This document shows, piece by piece, positions 35,313 to 43,895 of a stretch of DNA of 64,000 nt. Made by a program: the position numbers and the translations under genes. The stretch comes from Nostocales cyanobacterium HT-58-2 (GTDB taxonomy: Bacteria > Cyanobacteriota > Cyanobacteriia > Cyanobacteriales > Nostocaceae). Position 1 is the first letter of the stretch, and every line of letters begins with the position of its first letter. Under the pieces are notes generated by a model. That model was not told the origin of the DNA. It did no database searches and saw only the letters and a program-made list of their open reading frames with translations. The stretch is from NCBI GenBank assembly GCA_002163975.1, contig CP019636.1:4777501-4841500 (forward strand). Direction: 5' to 3'.

Positions 35313-36608
35313 ATGCTGAAAACTACCCGCCAAACCAGAAAGTCTTCCTTATTTCTTTTTCCTTTAACCCTGTTGCTTGTTCTCCTCCTCTCCCTACCTT
35401 GGGTGAGTACTAAAGAACCAGCCAAGCCCAAGCCGCAAGATTGGCAAATTAACGGCATAGTTGCTGCCCTCGACGATGGCTATGACACAGTGAAGGGATA
35501 CGCTTTGGACAAATTCGCTGAATATAAGCTGCAAGACTTGAAAACTATGTTGAAGAAACCGGAGAATATTGCTCAGAAAACTGCCAACATCCTTAAAGAT
35601 GAAAAAATTGACTCCACCGTTCGTTCAGGTGCAGCAGTGGCATTGGGCAACTTGGGGGAAGCAGGGGCAAAGTACGTGCCTGACATCCTCAACTTCCTCA
35701 AAGATGAAAAAGTTGACTCCTTAGTTCGTTATGATGCAGCAGTGGCATTGGGCAACCCAGGGGAAGCGGCGGCGAAGTATATGCCTGACATCCTCAACTT
35801 CCTTGAAGATGAAAAAGTTGACTCCTTAGTTCGTTATGGTGCGGCAGTGGCATTGGGCAATCTAGGGGAAGCCGGGACTAAGTACGCCGTCCCTGACATC
35901 CTCAACTTCATTGAAGATGAAAAAGTTGACTCCACCGTTCGTAGAGGTGTAGCAAAGGCATTGGGCAACTTGGGGCAAGCAACGGCGAAGTACGCGCCTG
36001 ACATCCTCAACTTCCTCAAAGATGAAAAAGTTGACTTCACCGTTCGTTTAAGTACGGCAGAGGCATTGGGCAACCTGGGGCAAGCGGCGGTGAAGTACGC
36101 GCCTGACATTGCCAATATCCTCAAAGATGAAAAAGTTAATTCTGACGTTCGTAGAGGTGCGGCAGAGGCATTGGGCAATCTGGGGCAAGCGGCGGCGAAT
36201 TACGTGCCTGACATCCTCAACTTCCTCAAAGATGAAAAAGTTGACTTCTCCGTTCGTAATCGTGCGGCAGAGGCATTGGGCAACCTGGGGCAAGCGGCGG
36301 CGAATTACGTGCCTGACATCCTCAACTTCCTCAAAGATGAAAAAGTTAACTTCTCCGTTCGTTATCGTGCGGCAGAGGCATTGGGCAATCTGGGGCAAGC
36401 AGCGGCGAACTACGTCCCTGATATCCTCAACTTCCTCAAAGATGAAAAAGTTGACTCCTCCGTTCGTTATTGTGTGGCAGAGGCATTGGGCAACCTGGGG
36501 CAAGCGGCGGTGAAGTACGCGCCTGATATCCTCAACTTCCTCAAAGATGAAAAAGTTGACTCCTCCGTTCATTATCGTGTAGCACAGGCATTGGGCAACT
36601 TGAGGTAA
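35313..36608 (+). CDS. secreted HEAT-repeat protein with ten near-identical 35-residue repeats
   Basis: A 431-residue protein with a signal peptide (hydrophobic residues 12-33). About ten HEAT/Armadillo-like repeats of 35 residues (105 bp) follow, consensus KYxPDILNFLKDEKVDSxVR, then xxAAEALGNLGQAA. They lie at about 35580-36600. The DNA is almost as uniform as the protein, so the array has expanded or been homogenised recently; one unit has an extra codon (YAVPDI). The gene stops inside the last repeat (GNLR), without the C-terminal cap such proteins often have. HEAT solenoids bind other proteins; the partner is unknown. Confidence 0.85.
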   Translation: MLKTTRQTRKSSLFLFPLTLLLVLLLSLPWVSTKEPAKPKPQDWQINGIVAALDDGYDTVKGYALDKFAEYKLQDLKTMLKKPENIAQKTANILKDEKIDSTVRSGAAVALGNLGEAGAKYVPDILNFLKDEKVDSLVRYDAAVALGNPGEAAAKYMPDILNFLEDEKVDSLVRYGAAVALGNLGEAGTKYAVPDILNFIEDEKVDSTVRRGVAKALGNLGQATAKYAPDILNFLKDEKVDFTVRLSTAEALGNLGQAAVKYAPDIANILKDEKVNSDVRRGAAEALGNLGQAAANYVPDILNFLKDEKVDFSVRNRAAEALGNLGQAAANYVPDILNFLKDEKVNFSVRYRAAEALGNLGQAAANYVPDILNFLKDEKVDSSVRYCVAEALGNLGQAAVKYAPDILNFLKDEKVDSSVHYRVAQALGNLR

Positions 36609-36859
36609 GATGTGGGGCTTCTGCCCGAACTAGCTAAATACTGTACGGACAATACGGTGAGTGATACGTTTGTGCAGTTGTTGCGATCGCAATAATGCGA
36701 TAGAGAGCAACTTGACAGAGAATTGTAGTAAACACAGTCTCGTGAGTGTTTGACACTCGTCACTGATGAATAGAAGAACCTACATTTCAAATCCAGCAAT
36801 TGATACATTTGAAGCCGTACTCTGGGCTAACGCATCGCTACAAAATTCTGCTCTCCGAT

Positions 36860-37552
36860 TTAATAAGCACCTCCTGCTTGTAAGCTAGCCGTACGCGATG
36901 CTTCAATCAACTCTGCCCCGAAAGCCTTGAAGGTTTCTATCAGTTCCGCATTTGCTTTAGAAGGTGAGCCCACTCCAAATGGTGGTGCAGGATTATACTC
37001 CAACATCAATTCGATAAACTTGGCTGTATCCTCTCCACAAAGCATACCAGCAAGAGTCAAGGCAAAATCAATACCTGCTGTTATGCCACCGCCTGTGATC
37101 CGGTTACGGTCAACAATGACTCGCTCTGTACTGACTTCTACCCCCATTAATGCCAGTTGCTCGCGAAATGCCCAGTGCGTAGCTGCTTTATACCCCCGCA
37201 GCAAACCTGCTGCCGCTAGAATTAAAGAACCCGTACAAACGGCAGTGACATACTGGGCTGTCTCTCCTTGCTTTCGCAAAAATGCCAACATCTGCGCATC
37301 TTGCATCATCTCCACTGCCCCGAAGACACCACCCGGTACACACAACACATCCAGTTGAGGGCATTCATCAAAAGTGGTCGTTGGTAAAATTGTTAGCCCA
37401 CCGTTACTCACAACAGGTTCTAAGGTTTTCCACAGCAGCAATACCCTAGTATCGGGCATTGTGGAAAAGACTTGGTGCGGTCCAGTGATATCTAGTTGGG
37501 TCATATCAGGATAAATCACTAAACCAATAGTGTGTTTTGGTTGATTTGTCAT
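36860..37552 (-). CDS. DJ-1/PfpI-family protein, isonitrile hydratase-like
   Basis: A 230-residue protein of the DJ-1/PfpI superfamily closest in layout to isonitrile hydratase (InhA), which converts isonitriles to N-formamides. The nucleophile is C106 in AVCTGSLILAAAG, with VPGGVFG and the D-I-T-G-P motif near the N-terminus. The GlxA-type AraC extension is absent. It is divergent from a LuxR-type regulator 87 bp away. The substrate is inferred from family resemblance only. Confidence 0.85.
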   Translation of the reverse strand: MTNQPKHTIGLVIYPDMTQLDITGPHQVFSTMPDTRVLLLWKTLEPVVSNGGLTILPTTTFDECPQLDVLCVPGGVFGAVEMMQDAQMLAFLRKQGETAQYVTAVCTGSLILAAAGLLRGYKAATHWAFREQLALMGVEVSTERVIVDRNRITGGGITAGIDFALTLAGMLCGEDTAKFIELMLEYNPAPPFGVGSPSKANAELIETFKAFGAELIEASRTASLQAGGAY

Positions 37553-37639
37553 ACTTGCATTTCAAGCCGTGTAGCTAATACAGCTATCCTAGAGTTAAAT
37601 ATCTTGGCAGCCAATTACCCAGTTGAGTACATTTTTTTC

Positions 37640-38365
37640 ATGTCTGTAAGTTTACAAGCTTTAATTCAGAAGCTCGCGATCGCTCGTGATGAACACCAAC
37701 TGCGCCTACAGTATATGGATGCAGTGGGAGAGTTATTTGCTTGCCAACACTGGGGCATTTATTTGCATGACAGTCAAGGACAACGCGCCACTATCGATAT
37801 TAAAGGACTACCCGAGAGCTTTATCGATTACTACGAAAGTGTTGGTGCAATGATAGATCCAGTTATGCAGTATATTATCGAACATCACGCCCCTGCCCAC
37901 GAGCAAATCATCCTCACCGAAGACGCTTGGAAGCAAAGTCAGCTTTATCAAAGTGGCTGTGGGAAAAAATATGACCATGAACATATCATGACCGGACCTA
38001 TTGTTGGACAAGGAAAAATTATCGGTACAGTTCACTTTGCACGCACGAGTGGAATGCCTGCATTCAACACTCAAGACTTGATACATCTGAGTGCTCTGTG
38101 CTCTCATATGTCAGCAAAATTAGCATTTTTGAGGGCACAACAAGAGTTAAGCTTGTCAAAAAAGGCGACTTGTTTAACTCCACGGGAATTGCAAATTGCC
38201 TTAGGCGTGGCAAATGGTTTAACCAATGCAGAAATTGCTGCCCAACTATGGATTAGCCAAAATACAGTCAAGCAGACTTTGAAACGAATCTTTCAGAAGC
38301 TGGGTGTATCTGCACGAGCCCAGATGGTAGCACGATTGCAATTAACTCTCTCTGAGCGGTGTTAG
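37640..38365 (+). CDS. LuxR-family regulator with GAF-like sensor domain
   Basis: A 241-residue protein. Residues 1-150 look like an autoinducer/GAF-type sensor domain (LFACQHWGIYLHD, GPIVGQGKIIGTVHFAR). The C-terminal 65 residues are a GerE/LuxR helix-turn-helix (LTPRELQIALGVANGLTNAE, then IAAQLWISQNTVKQTLKRIF). ATG 37640 is preferred to a longer frame overlapping the divergent gene. Position and orientation suggest it controls the isonitrile hydratase-like gene. Confidence 0.87.
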   Translation: MSVSLQALIQKLAIARDEHQLRLQYMDAVGELFACQHWGIYLHDSQGQRATIDIKGLPESFIDYYESVGAMIDPVMQYIIEHHAPAHEQIILTEDAWKQSQLYQSGCGKKYDHEHIMTGPIVGQGKIIGTVHFARTSGMPAFNTQDLIHLSALCSHMSAKLAFLRAQQELSLSKKATCLTPRELQIALGVANGLTNAEIAAQLWISQNTVKQTLKRIFQKLGVSARAQMVARLQLTLSERC

Positions 38366-38380
38366 TGATTGTTGCAAGCT

Positions 38381-40291
38381 CTATTTCCTCAGCAATCGCA
38401 AACCGCTGAGAGTAACCAACACTGTAGAACCTTCATGCCCAATCACCCCAATGGGTAGGTTAACACTGCCTAAAAAGTTACCAATCAAGAGCAAAATAAT
38501 GAACCCCAGAGCAATGGCAATATTCTGTTTAACTGTCGCCTGCGCTCTTTTACCTAAACGCATTGCTGCTTCTATCTTCTCCAACCTATCTGCCATCAGT
38601 ACGATATCTGCGGTTTCCAATACGACATCACTGCCAATCTTCCCCATGGCAATACCTACAGATGCCTGAGCAAGAGCTGGTGCATCATTGATACCATCCC
38701 CTACCATTGCAACAGTTTGATACTCTTTCTGTAAACGACGGATGACATGGAGCTTATCTTCTGGTAAAAGTTCTGCATACACTTGGTTAATCCCAACTGC
38801 TTGGGCGACGCTATGAGCAGTTCGCTCGTTATCACCAGTTAACATGACAATTTGTTCAACTCCCAGCTTTTTCAGTCGGGCGATCGCTCTTGCGGCTTCT
38901 GTCCTCACTTGATCTGCGATCGCAATTAACCCCAGGACTTGCTCTGATTGTGCTACCCAAACAACTGTTTTGCCTTCCTGTTCTAGCAAGTTAGCCGAAT
39001 CCTGCAATTCACCTGGTAAATCAGTTACATACTGTTGGATAAAACGTGCTTTCCCAACTATCACCTGTTGGTGTTCATGAATACCTAAAATTCCCTCTCC
39101 TGGTATGGCTCGTACCTCAACTGCTCTGGACCAATCCAAATCATGAGCTGCTTGTACAATAGCTTCACCTATGGGATGTTCGGAACAGGATTCTACTGTT
39201 GCAGCGACTTTTAAGACATATTCTTGTGTATATCCACTTACAGAAATAATCTGGAAGACTTGCACCTGTCCTGTGGTAAGAGTACCAGTTTTGTCAAAGG
39301 CGATCGCCCGGACTTTACCAATCAATTCTAACTGGGCGCCATTTTTAAACAAAATCCCTTGCCTAGCACCATTAGCTATTCCAGAAAGTAGCGTAGGCAT
39401 AATTGCTGCCATCAGCGCACAGGGAGAAGCCACCACCAAAAAAGTTAGGGCACGATAAATAGTAGTTTCCCAAGTCCAATCCAAGATAAATGGCGGCACA
39501 ATTGTCAGCAATAAGCCAGCTACCACAATAACCAGGGCATATCCCCGTTCAAATCGCTCAATAAACTGTTGGGAAGGAGGTGCTTCGGTTTGTGCTTGCT
39601 CTACTAGACGAATCACACGCTGAAGCAAACTACTTTCCGGTGGTTGATGCACCTTCACCTTCAGTACACCATAGCCGTTGAGGGTACCTGCAAAGACTTC
39701 TTCACCCACCGTCTTTTCTATCGATATAGACTCACCCGTAATGGCGGCTTGATTGATGGTACTTAAACCAGAAACAATCATTCCATCAGTGGGAATAAGT
39801 TCTCCTGGCTTGATAACAATTTCATCTCCTACTTTTAGCTGGCTAATGGCGATGGCTTCTTCCCTCCCAAAACGCAAAACCCTTGCTGTCTCTTGTGTCA
39901 GGCTCATCAAACTGCGGATGTTGCGTTCTGTCCTTTGCATGGCGTAGCTTTCTAGCGCCCCGCTCATAGCAAAGATGAGAATCAAGATTGCCCCATCAAT
40001 AATTAAGTGGTACTCTCTTTGCCACAAGCCTAAAATAGCAGCACCCAAAGCTGCCACAATCATCAGCAAATCAACATCCAGTTCTTTTTCTTTGATAAGA
40101 GTCGTCAGTCCTTCACGGGCGCTTTCATAGCCACCAATGATGTAAGCTGCGGGTAGGAGCAGCAATGCCCATCCCAAAAAATTAAGATGTAAGGCTAACC
40201 ATCCGAAAAACAACAGCACCCCGCAAAGAATTGCTGTCAACGCTTCTGTATGTTCTTTAGTGAATTGGTTTAAACGCTGTGGGGAAAGCAT
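38381..40291 (-). CDS. P1B-4-type heavy-metal P-type ATPase
   Basis: A 636-residue metal-exporting ATPase. Instead of CPC it has the SPC motif in ASPCALMAA (about residues 289-291 from the chosen ATG) and ends with HEGSTVLVTLSG, the pair that marks subgroup P1B-4 (CoaT/CtpD type, Co, Ni, Fe or Zn). AFDKTGTLTTG, the GDGINDAPALAQA motif and the LTGDN loop are intact. There is no N-terminal metal-binding domain. The frame opens earlier at TTG codons (40348); the ATG at 40291 is preferred. No MerR-type CoaR gene is adjacent. Confidence 0.9.
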   Translation of the reverse strand: MLSPQRLNQFTKEHTEALTAILCGVLLFFGWLALHLNFLGWALLLLPAAYIIGGYESAREGLTTLIKEKELDVDLLMIVAALGAAILGLWQREYHLIIDGAILILIFAMSGALESYAMQRTERNIRSLMSLTQETARVLRFGREEAIAISQLKVGDEIVIKPGELIPTDGMIVSGLSTINQAAITGESISIEKTVGEEVFAGTLNGYGVLKVKVHQPPESSLLQRVIRLVEQAQTEAPPSQQFIERFERGYALVIVVAGLLLTIVPPFILDWTWETTIYRALTFLVVASPCALMAAIMPTLLSGIANGARQGILFKNGAQLELIGKVRAIAFDKTGTLTTGQVQVFQIISVSGYTQEYVLKVAATVESCSEHPIGEAIVQAAHDLDWSRAVEVRAIPGEGILGIHEHQQVIVGKARFIQQYVTDLPGELQDSANLLEQEGKTVVWVAQSEQVLGLIAIADQVRTEAARAIARLKKLGVEQIVMLTGDNERTAHSVAQAVGINQVYAELLPEDKLHVIRRLQKEYQTVAMVGDGINDAPALAQASVGIAMGKIGSDVVLETADIVLMADRLEKIEAAMRLGKRAQATVKQNIAIALGFIILLLIGNFLGSVNLPIGVIGHEGSTVLVTLSGLRLLRK

Positions 40292-40873
40292 GAGAGTTAA
40301 ATCAGCACACTCTCTCACGCTAAACCTTAACATCAATGTCAATGTCAACAGGGAGAGGGGAGAAAAAAGTCAATGGACATTAATTCTTTTCCCCTGCGCT
40401 CCTCTGCTTCTTAGTCAAGCTTACCCTATGTGTATAAACTTGCTTGAAAAGAAGCATCGCAAGATTGTGATACTTTTTGCAAGAATAGACAAGACAATAG
40501 CAGATAACTCTCGATACACTCAGCTATTGAAAACAAAAGCAGATTCAGGATAACTTAGCTTGCGTAGATATCACCTTATCACCAGAACATATGCAACGCC
40601 TAAACGAGGTGAGTCAGATAGAACTTGAGCACGACTTTTTGCAAAATGATACCTTCGCGAGCCTCCTTTCGGGAGGAGCTTCGCTAACGCCTTTACGGTG
40701 ATAGATTCAGTGCCATGGATAACCATCGCAATTGATAATATATGGAGAAAAATTAAATAATTAATAAAAATTATAATTTTTTTAGCAAAAATTCCATCTA
40801 TCGGTAGAGGGTTTTCGACATCATAGTAGTGTTTGTAGACTTGTTATGTCGTACCAATGAGAGAGCCAGAACC
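40292..40873. other. intergenic with palindromic repeat
   Basis: No gene is seen. A palindrome GCGAGCCTCC/GGAGGAGCTTCGC with centre TTTC lies at 40657-40684, a typical dispersed repeat. The AT-rich right end should carry the dps promoter. Confidence 0.6.
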
Positions 40874-41443
40874 ATGAGCGACAAAAAACCATCAACACGT
40901 CTTTATCCAACCCGCATTGACATTCCAGCTGAAGCACGGTCCCAGATTATTGCAATCCTCAACCAGACACTGGCAGCTAGTTTGGACTTGAAAACCCAAG
41001 TCAAGCAAGCACACTGGAATGTCAAAGGCAGTGACTTCTATCAATTGCACGAATTGTTTGATGAAATTGCAACTGAGTTAGAAGAGTTCATTGATTTGGT
41101 GGCTGAACGCGTTACTGCTTTGGCTGGATATGCGTTAGGGACAGCTCGCTTGGCAGCTGCAAATTCAATCTTGCCTGAATATCCTTTAGACATTGATGCA
41201 GGATTAGATCATGTCGCCGCTTTAGCAGATCGCTTTGCACCCTATGCCAAGCATATACGGGAAGCGATCGACAAAACGAATGATTTAGGTGATGCTGACA
41301 CCGCAGACCTTTACACCGAAGTCTCTCGCACCATTGACAAGCGGTTGTGGTTCTTAGAAGCTCACCTGCAAGCATCAACCACACAAGGTGGAAACGGTAC
41401 AACAGCTACTGCCAAAACAGGAGAAAAAGCTGCTGTCAGATAA
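40874..41443 (+). CDS. dps: Dps-family ferritin-like protein
   Basis: A 189-residue DNA-protection/mini-ferritin protein. Dps dodecamers oxidise and store iron with hydrogen peroxide. The ferroxidase residues are visible: QAHWNVKG and HELFDEIATELEEFIDLVAER (about residues 51-85), with E/D/H ligands shared between subunits. The ATG at 40874 (MSDKKPSTR) is preferred to an earlier TTG. It has a basic N-terminal tail and an Ala/Lys-rich C-terminus, and is followed by a terminator. Confidence 0.93.
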   Translation: MSDKKPSTRLYPTRIDIPAEARSQIIAILNQTLAASLDLKTQVKQAHWNVKGSDFYQLHELFDEIATELEEFIDLVAERVTALAGYALGTARLAAANSILPEYPLDIDAGLDHVAALADRFAPYAKHIREAIDKTNDLGDADTADLYTEVSRTIDKRLWFLEAHLQASTTQGGNGTTATAKTGEKAAVR

Positions 41444-41492
41444 GTCTATTGTTGCTATAGCTAATAGCTATTAATTTAGCCATTTTTTATAG

Positions 41493-41524
41493 GCTGGGTT
41501 AAAGAACAAAACCCAGCTTTATCT
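41493..41524 (+). terminator. Rho-independent terminator of dps
   Basis: GCTGGGTT pairs with AACCCAGC around a 9-base loop, followed by a T-rich tract, 50 bp after the stop. Confidence 0.75.
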
Positions 41525-41950
41525 TTAAAAGAAATATTTAAGTCACTTTAAGCTTGAGCTTAACTCACTGTTCAGTGAAAAGAAAACAATTAAGCAGTAT
41601 CTTTTTGGTAAGTATGGCACTTTCAAGTGCGTACTTTTCATTTTATATCTACATATTTTAAGATTTAGATAGTTGAAAACTAGATGCAATAGATAAATCT
41701 AAAGAAAAAGTTTCTTTTCTATTTGTGTAAAAACTACTGTTGTAATCTGGTAATCAACCATACCTAATGGAGTATTTATTCACGAAATTCCCTGGTTTTT
41801 AAGCCAATCCAAAATTATTGTTTCTACACTATTGCTCCCAAAGAAAAGCTTTGTTTTTTCTGGTTTTTTGAACCAGAATTGATAAGTGGTAGCCAACAAA
41901 CGTCTTTGATATTTTTGCTGCAATAAACCATCAAATCAGAGGTACAAACT
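41525..41950. other. AT-rich intergenic region
   Basis: Upstream region of the pirin gene. AT-rich, with no supported reading frame or repeat. Confidence 0.45.
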
Positions 41951-42667
41951 ATGTCTCCCAATACCAAAACTCACCTCATTCATGATAGAGATGCACGCGG
42001 TCGTACCAAGATAGGCTGGCTCGATAGCTACCACACATTTTCCTTTGGTGGTTTTTACGACCCAAACCGCATGGGATTTCGCTCTCTACGAGTGATTAAC
42101 GATGACCGTGTTGTTCCCGGCGCTGGGTTTCCAAACCACGGACACCGGGATATGGAAATCCTCACCTATGTTTTAGAAGGAGCAATAGAACATAAAGACA
42201 GCTTGGGCAATGGTTCAGTGATACGTCCTGGTGAAGCGCAAATTATGAGCGCTGGTACTGGTATCACCCACAGCGAATACAACTCTTCTAAAACTGAACC
42301 AGTCCACTTTCTGCAAATTTGGATTCTTCCTCATACACAAGGATTGCAACCTAGGTATGAACAAAAAGCGTTTCCTTTTGAAGAAAGACGTGGAAAACTG
42401 TGTTTAATTGGTGCCAAAGATGGGCGGAATGGTGCTGTTACTATTTACCAAGATGTTGACTTATACACATCTATTTTAGAACCTGGTAATGTTATCAACT
42501 ATCACGTCCAACCCAATCGGCACGCTTGGTTGCAAATAGCTCAAGGTGTCGTAACTCTAAATGGTGAGGAACTTAGAGCAGGCGATGGAGTGCAAATCAG
42601 TGGTGAAGAGCAACTTGATATCAGTACAGAAATTGGTGGTGAAATCTTGCTTTTTGATTTAGCGTGA
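41951..42667 (+). CDS. pirin-family bicupin (YhhW-like)
   Basis: A 238-residue double-cupin protein. The N-terminal metal site is PNHGHRDMEILTYVLEG plus GITHSEYN; the second cupin (INYHVQPNRHAWLQIAQG) is degenerate, as usual. YhhW/pirin members show quercetin dioxygenase or redox-sensing roles; which applies here is unknown. It is followed by a stem-loop at 42748. Confidence 0.9.
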   Translation: MSPNTKTHLIHDRDARGRTKIGWLDSYHTFSFGGFYDPNRMGFRSLRVINDDRVVPGAGFPNHGHRDMEILTYVLEGAIEHKDSLGNGSVIRPGEAQIMSAGTGITHSEYNSSKTEPVHFLQIWILPHTQGLQPRYEQKAFPFEERRGKLCLIGAKDGRNGAVTIYQDVDLYTSILEPGNVINYHVQPNRHAWLQIAQGVVTLNGEELRAGDGVQISGEEQLDISTEIGGEILLFDLA

Positions 42668-42747
42668 GAATCACCTGAAGCAATAGAAATCCTTCCTCAA
42701 CACTTGTTAATTCTCAATAATTTTCTAGAAATGTAGAACTCCCCACC

Positions 42748-42776
42748 CTTGCTCCCAGAGTCAACCTGGGAGCAAG
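42748..42776 (+). terminator. stem-loop after pirin
   Basis: CTTGCTCCCA (42748-42757) pairs with TGGGAGCAAG (42767-42776). Few T residues follow; it may be a palindromic repeat. Confidence 0.5.
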
Positions 42777-42808
42777 ATTACTATTTAGCAAAGGTAATAA
42801 ATAAATTT

Positions 42809-42943
42809 ATGGCATCTCTTGCAGGAAAAGTTGCGATTATTACAGGCTCATCACGGAGAATTGGACGTGCAATTGTACTCAAATTAGCTGGTAACGGTGC
42901 GTCAGCTGTGGTTAATTATGCAGGTAATGCAAACAATTTTTAA
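42809..42943 (+). pseudogene. N-terminal fragment of a short-chain dehydrogenase
   Basis: 44 codons: MASLAGKVAIITGSSRRIGR, then AIVLKLAGNGASAVVNYAGN, stopping 135 bp in. This is the NAD-binding start of an SDR (TGxxxGIG, here with R for the usual G before IGR). The rest of the enzyme, including YxxxK, is absent: the minus-strand gene at 42951 follows directly. Confidence 0.75.
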
Positions 42944-42950
42944 AGACCAC

Positions 42951-43322
42951 CTACCGGATAATCTGCATCTTTGTAATTAAAGTTTCTAATCGGGATTTAC
43001 CACAAGGCTCAGCGCTTTGGCAATCGTTAACTGAAACTTTGCTGTAAGATAACCGTACTTTTTTGTTTAAAAAAGTCTTTTCATTGGCACAGAGCTCAAA
43101 TGATGCACCAACACTGTTATAGCTTCTTCCTTTAGCATCAACTAAGTTGACATAGCACATAAGATCACCATTTACCATGCTTTTGACAGTGGCAATTGTG
43201 GGTTTGGGATCTGGCTTTTTCTGTGCTTGGACAACACTAGCGCAAGCAAATAAGCTAATAGCAGAAGCGGCAAATATAGAGATAGATAAACTTATGCCTT
43301 GGAAGGATACTTTTTCTTGCAT
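42951..43322 (-). CDS. small secreted protein with four-Cys mature domain
   Basis: A 123-residue exported protein: hydrophobic signal at 10-30 ending VVQAQ, then a short mature part with Cys residues at about 56, 78, 100 and 106, likely two disulfides in the periplasm. No family recognised. It stands alone and is convergent with the SDR fragment. Confidence 0.7.
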   Translation of the reverse strand: MQEKVSFQGISLSISIFAASAISLFACASVVQAQKKPDPKPTIATVKSMVNGDLMCYVNLVDAKGRSYNSVGASFELCANEKTFLNKKVRLSYSKVSVNDCQSAEPCGKSRLETLITKMQIIR

Positions 43323-43895
43323 TGTTTTATATTTTATAAAAAGATATTCATCTTACGAAAAAGTTTATTATGACTTTTTCTGACATTTAATGACTTACTT
43401 CCTACCACTCAATCTCAAAGTCGCTTAAAATCTTCTTACTAAGAATGACTTTTTCAGGCTGTCAAAACTGAATGATGAATTTAAAGTAGATATGGGTTTA
43501 AATAAACCATTTATTAATGCTCAATCTTGCGAACAAGTCACTAACAATAGTAGTAACTATTTCCAATCTTTATATGTTTTTAACAGTCAGTTTATTTTTG
43601 TCATGATTTACTATTAGTTTTGTTAGCCATAGCAAGATTAAAACATTTTTCGCAAGAACTGAAAAGACAGAAGGACAAAATTATATGTAATATATGTAAG
43701 CTTAGTTTTAGCATTGCCCCTTAGTATAGATTAGACACCTAAACAAAAAAAGCATATTGACATGGAAAAAAAGTATATTGACATGGACTACTAGGTGGTT
43801 TACGTTAGAGCCTCATGCTAATCAAGCAATTTCTCCATCAACGGCTCCAATTTTGATTTTCTTCCATTCGTTTCTTCATAGGTGCCTTGTCAGTC
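43323..43895. other. AT-rich intergenic region, divergent promoters
   Basis: 573 bp between the small secreted gene (minus) and the efflux operon (plus). No reading frame or obvious repeat was seen. The efflux operon promoter is expected at the right end. Confidence 0.5.

Noticed and set aside
36048..36572. Long minus-strand frame opposite the HEAT repeats
   Set aside because: It is the mirror of the 105-bp repeats; the plus-strand frame has signal peptide and HEAT consensus.
35580..36605. Regular repeats that could suggest a CRISPR array
   Set aside because: Units are 105 bp, coding and contiguous without spacers; no cas genes nearby.
40260..40553. 97-codon plus-strand frame overlapping the ATPase start
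   Set aside because: Overlaps a strong gene, low-complexity start, no domain.
43323..43895. Possible small RNA or riboswitch before the efflux operon
   Set aside because: No conserved riboswitch core or clear hairpin-terminator pair could be identified by eye.
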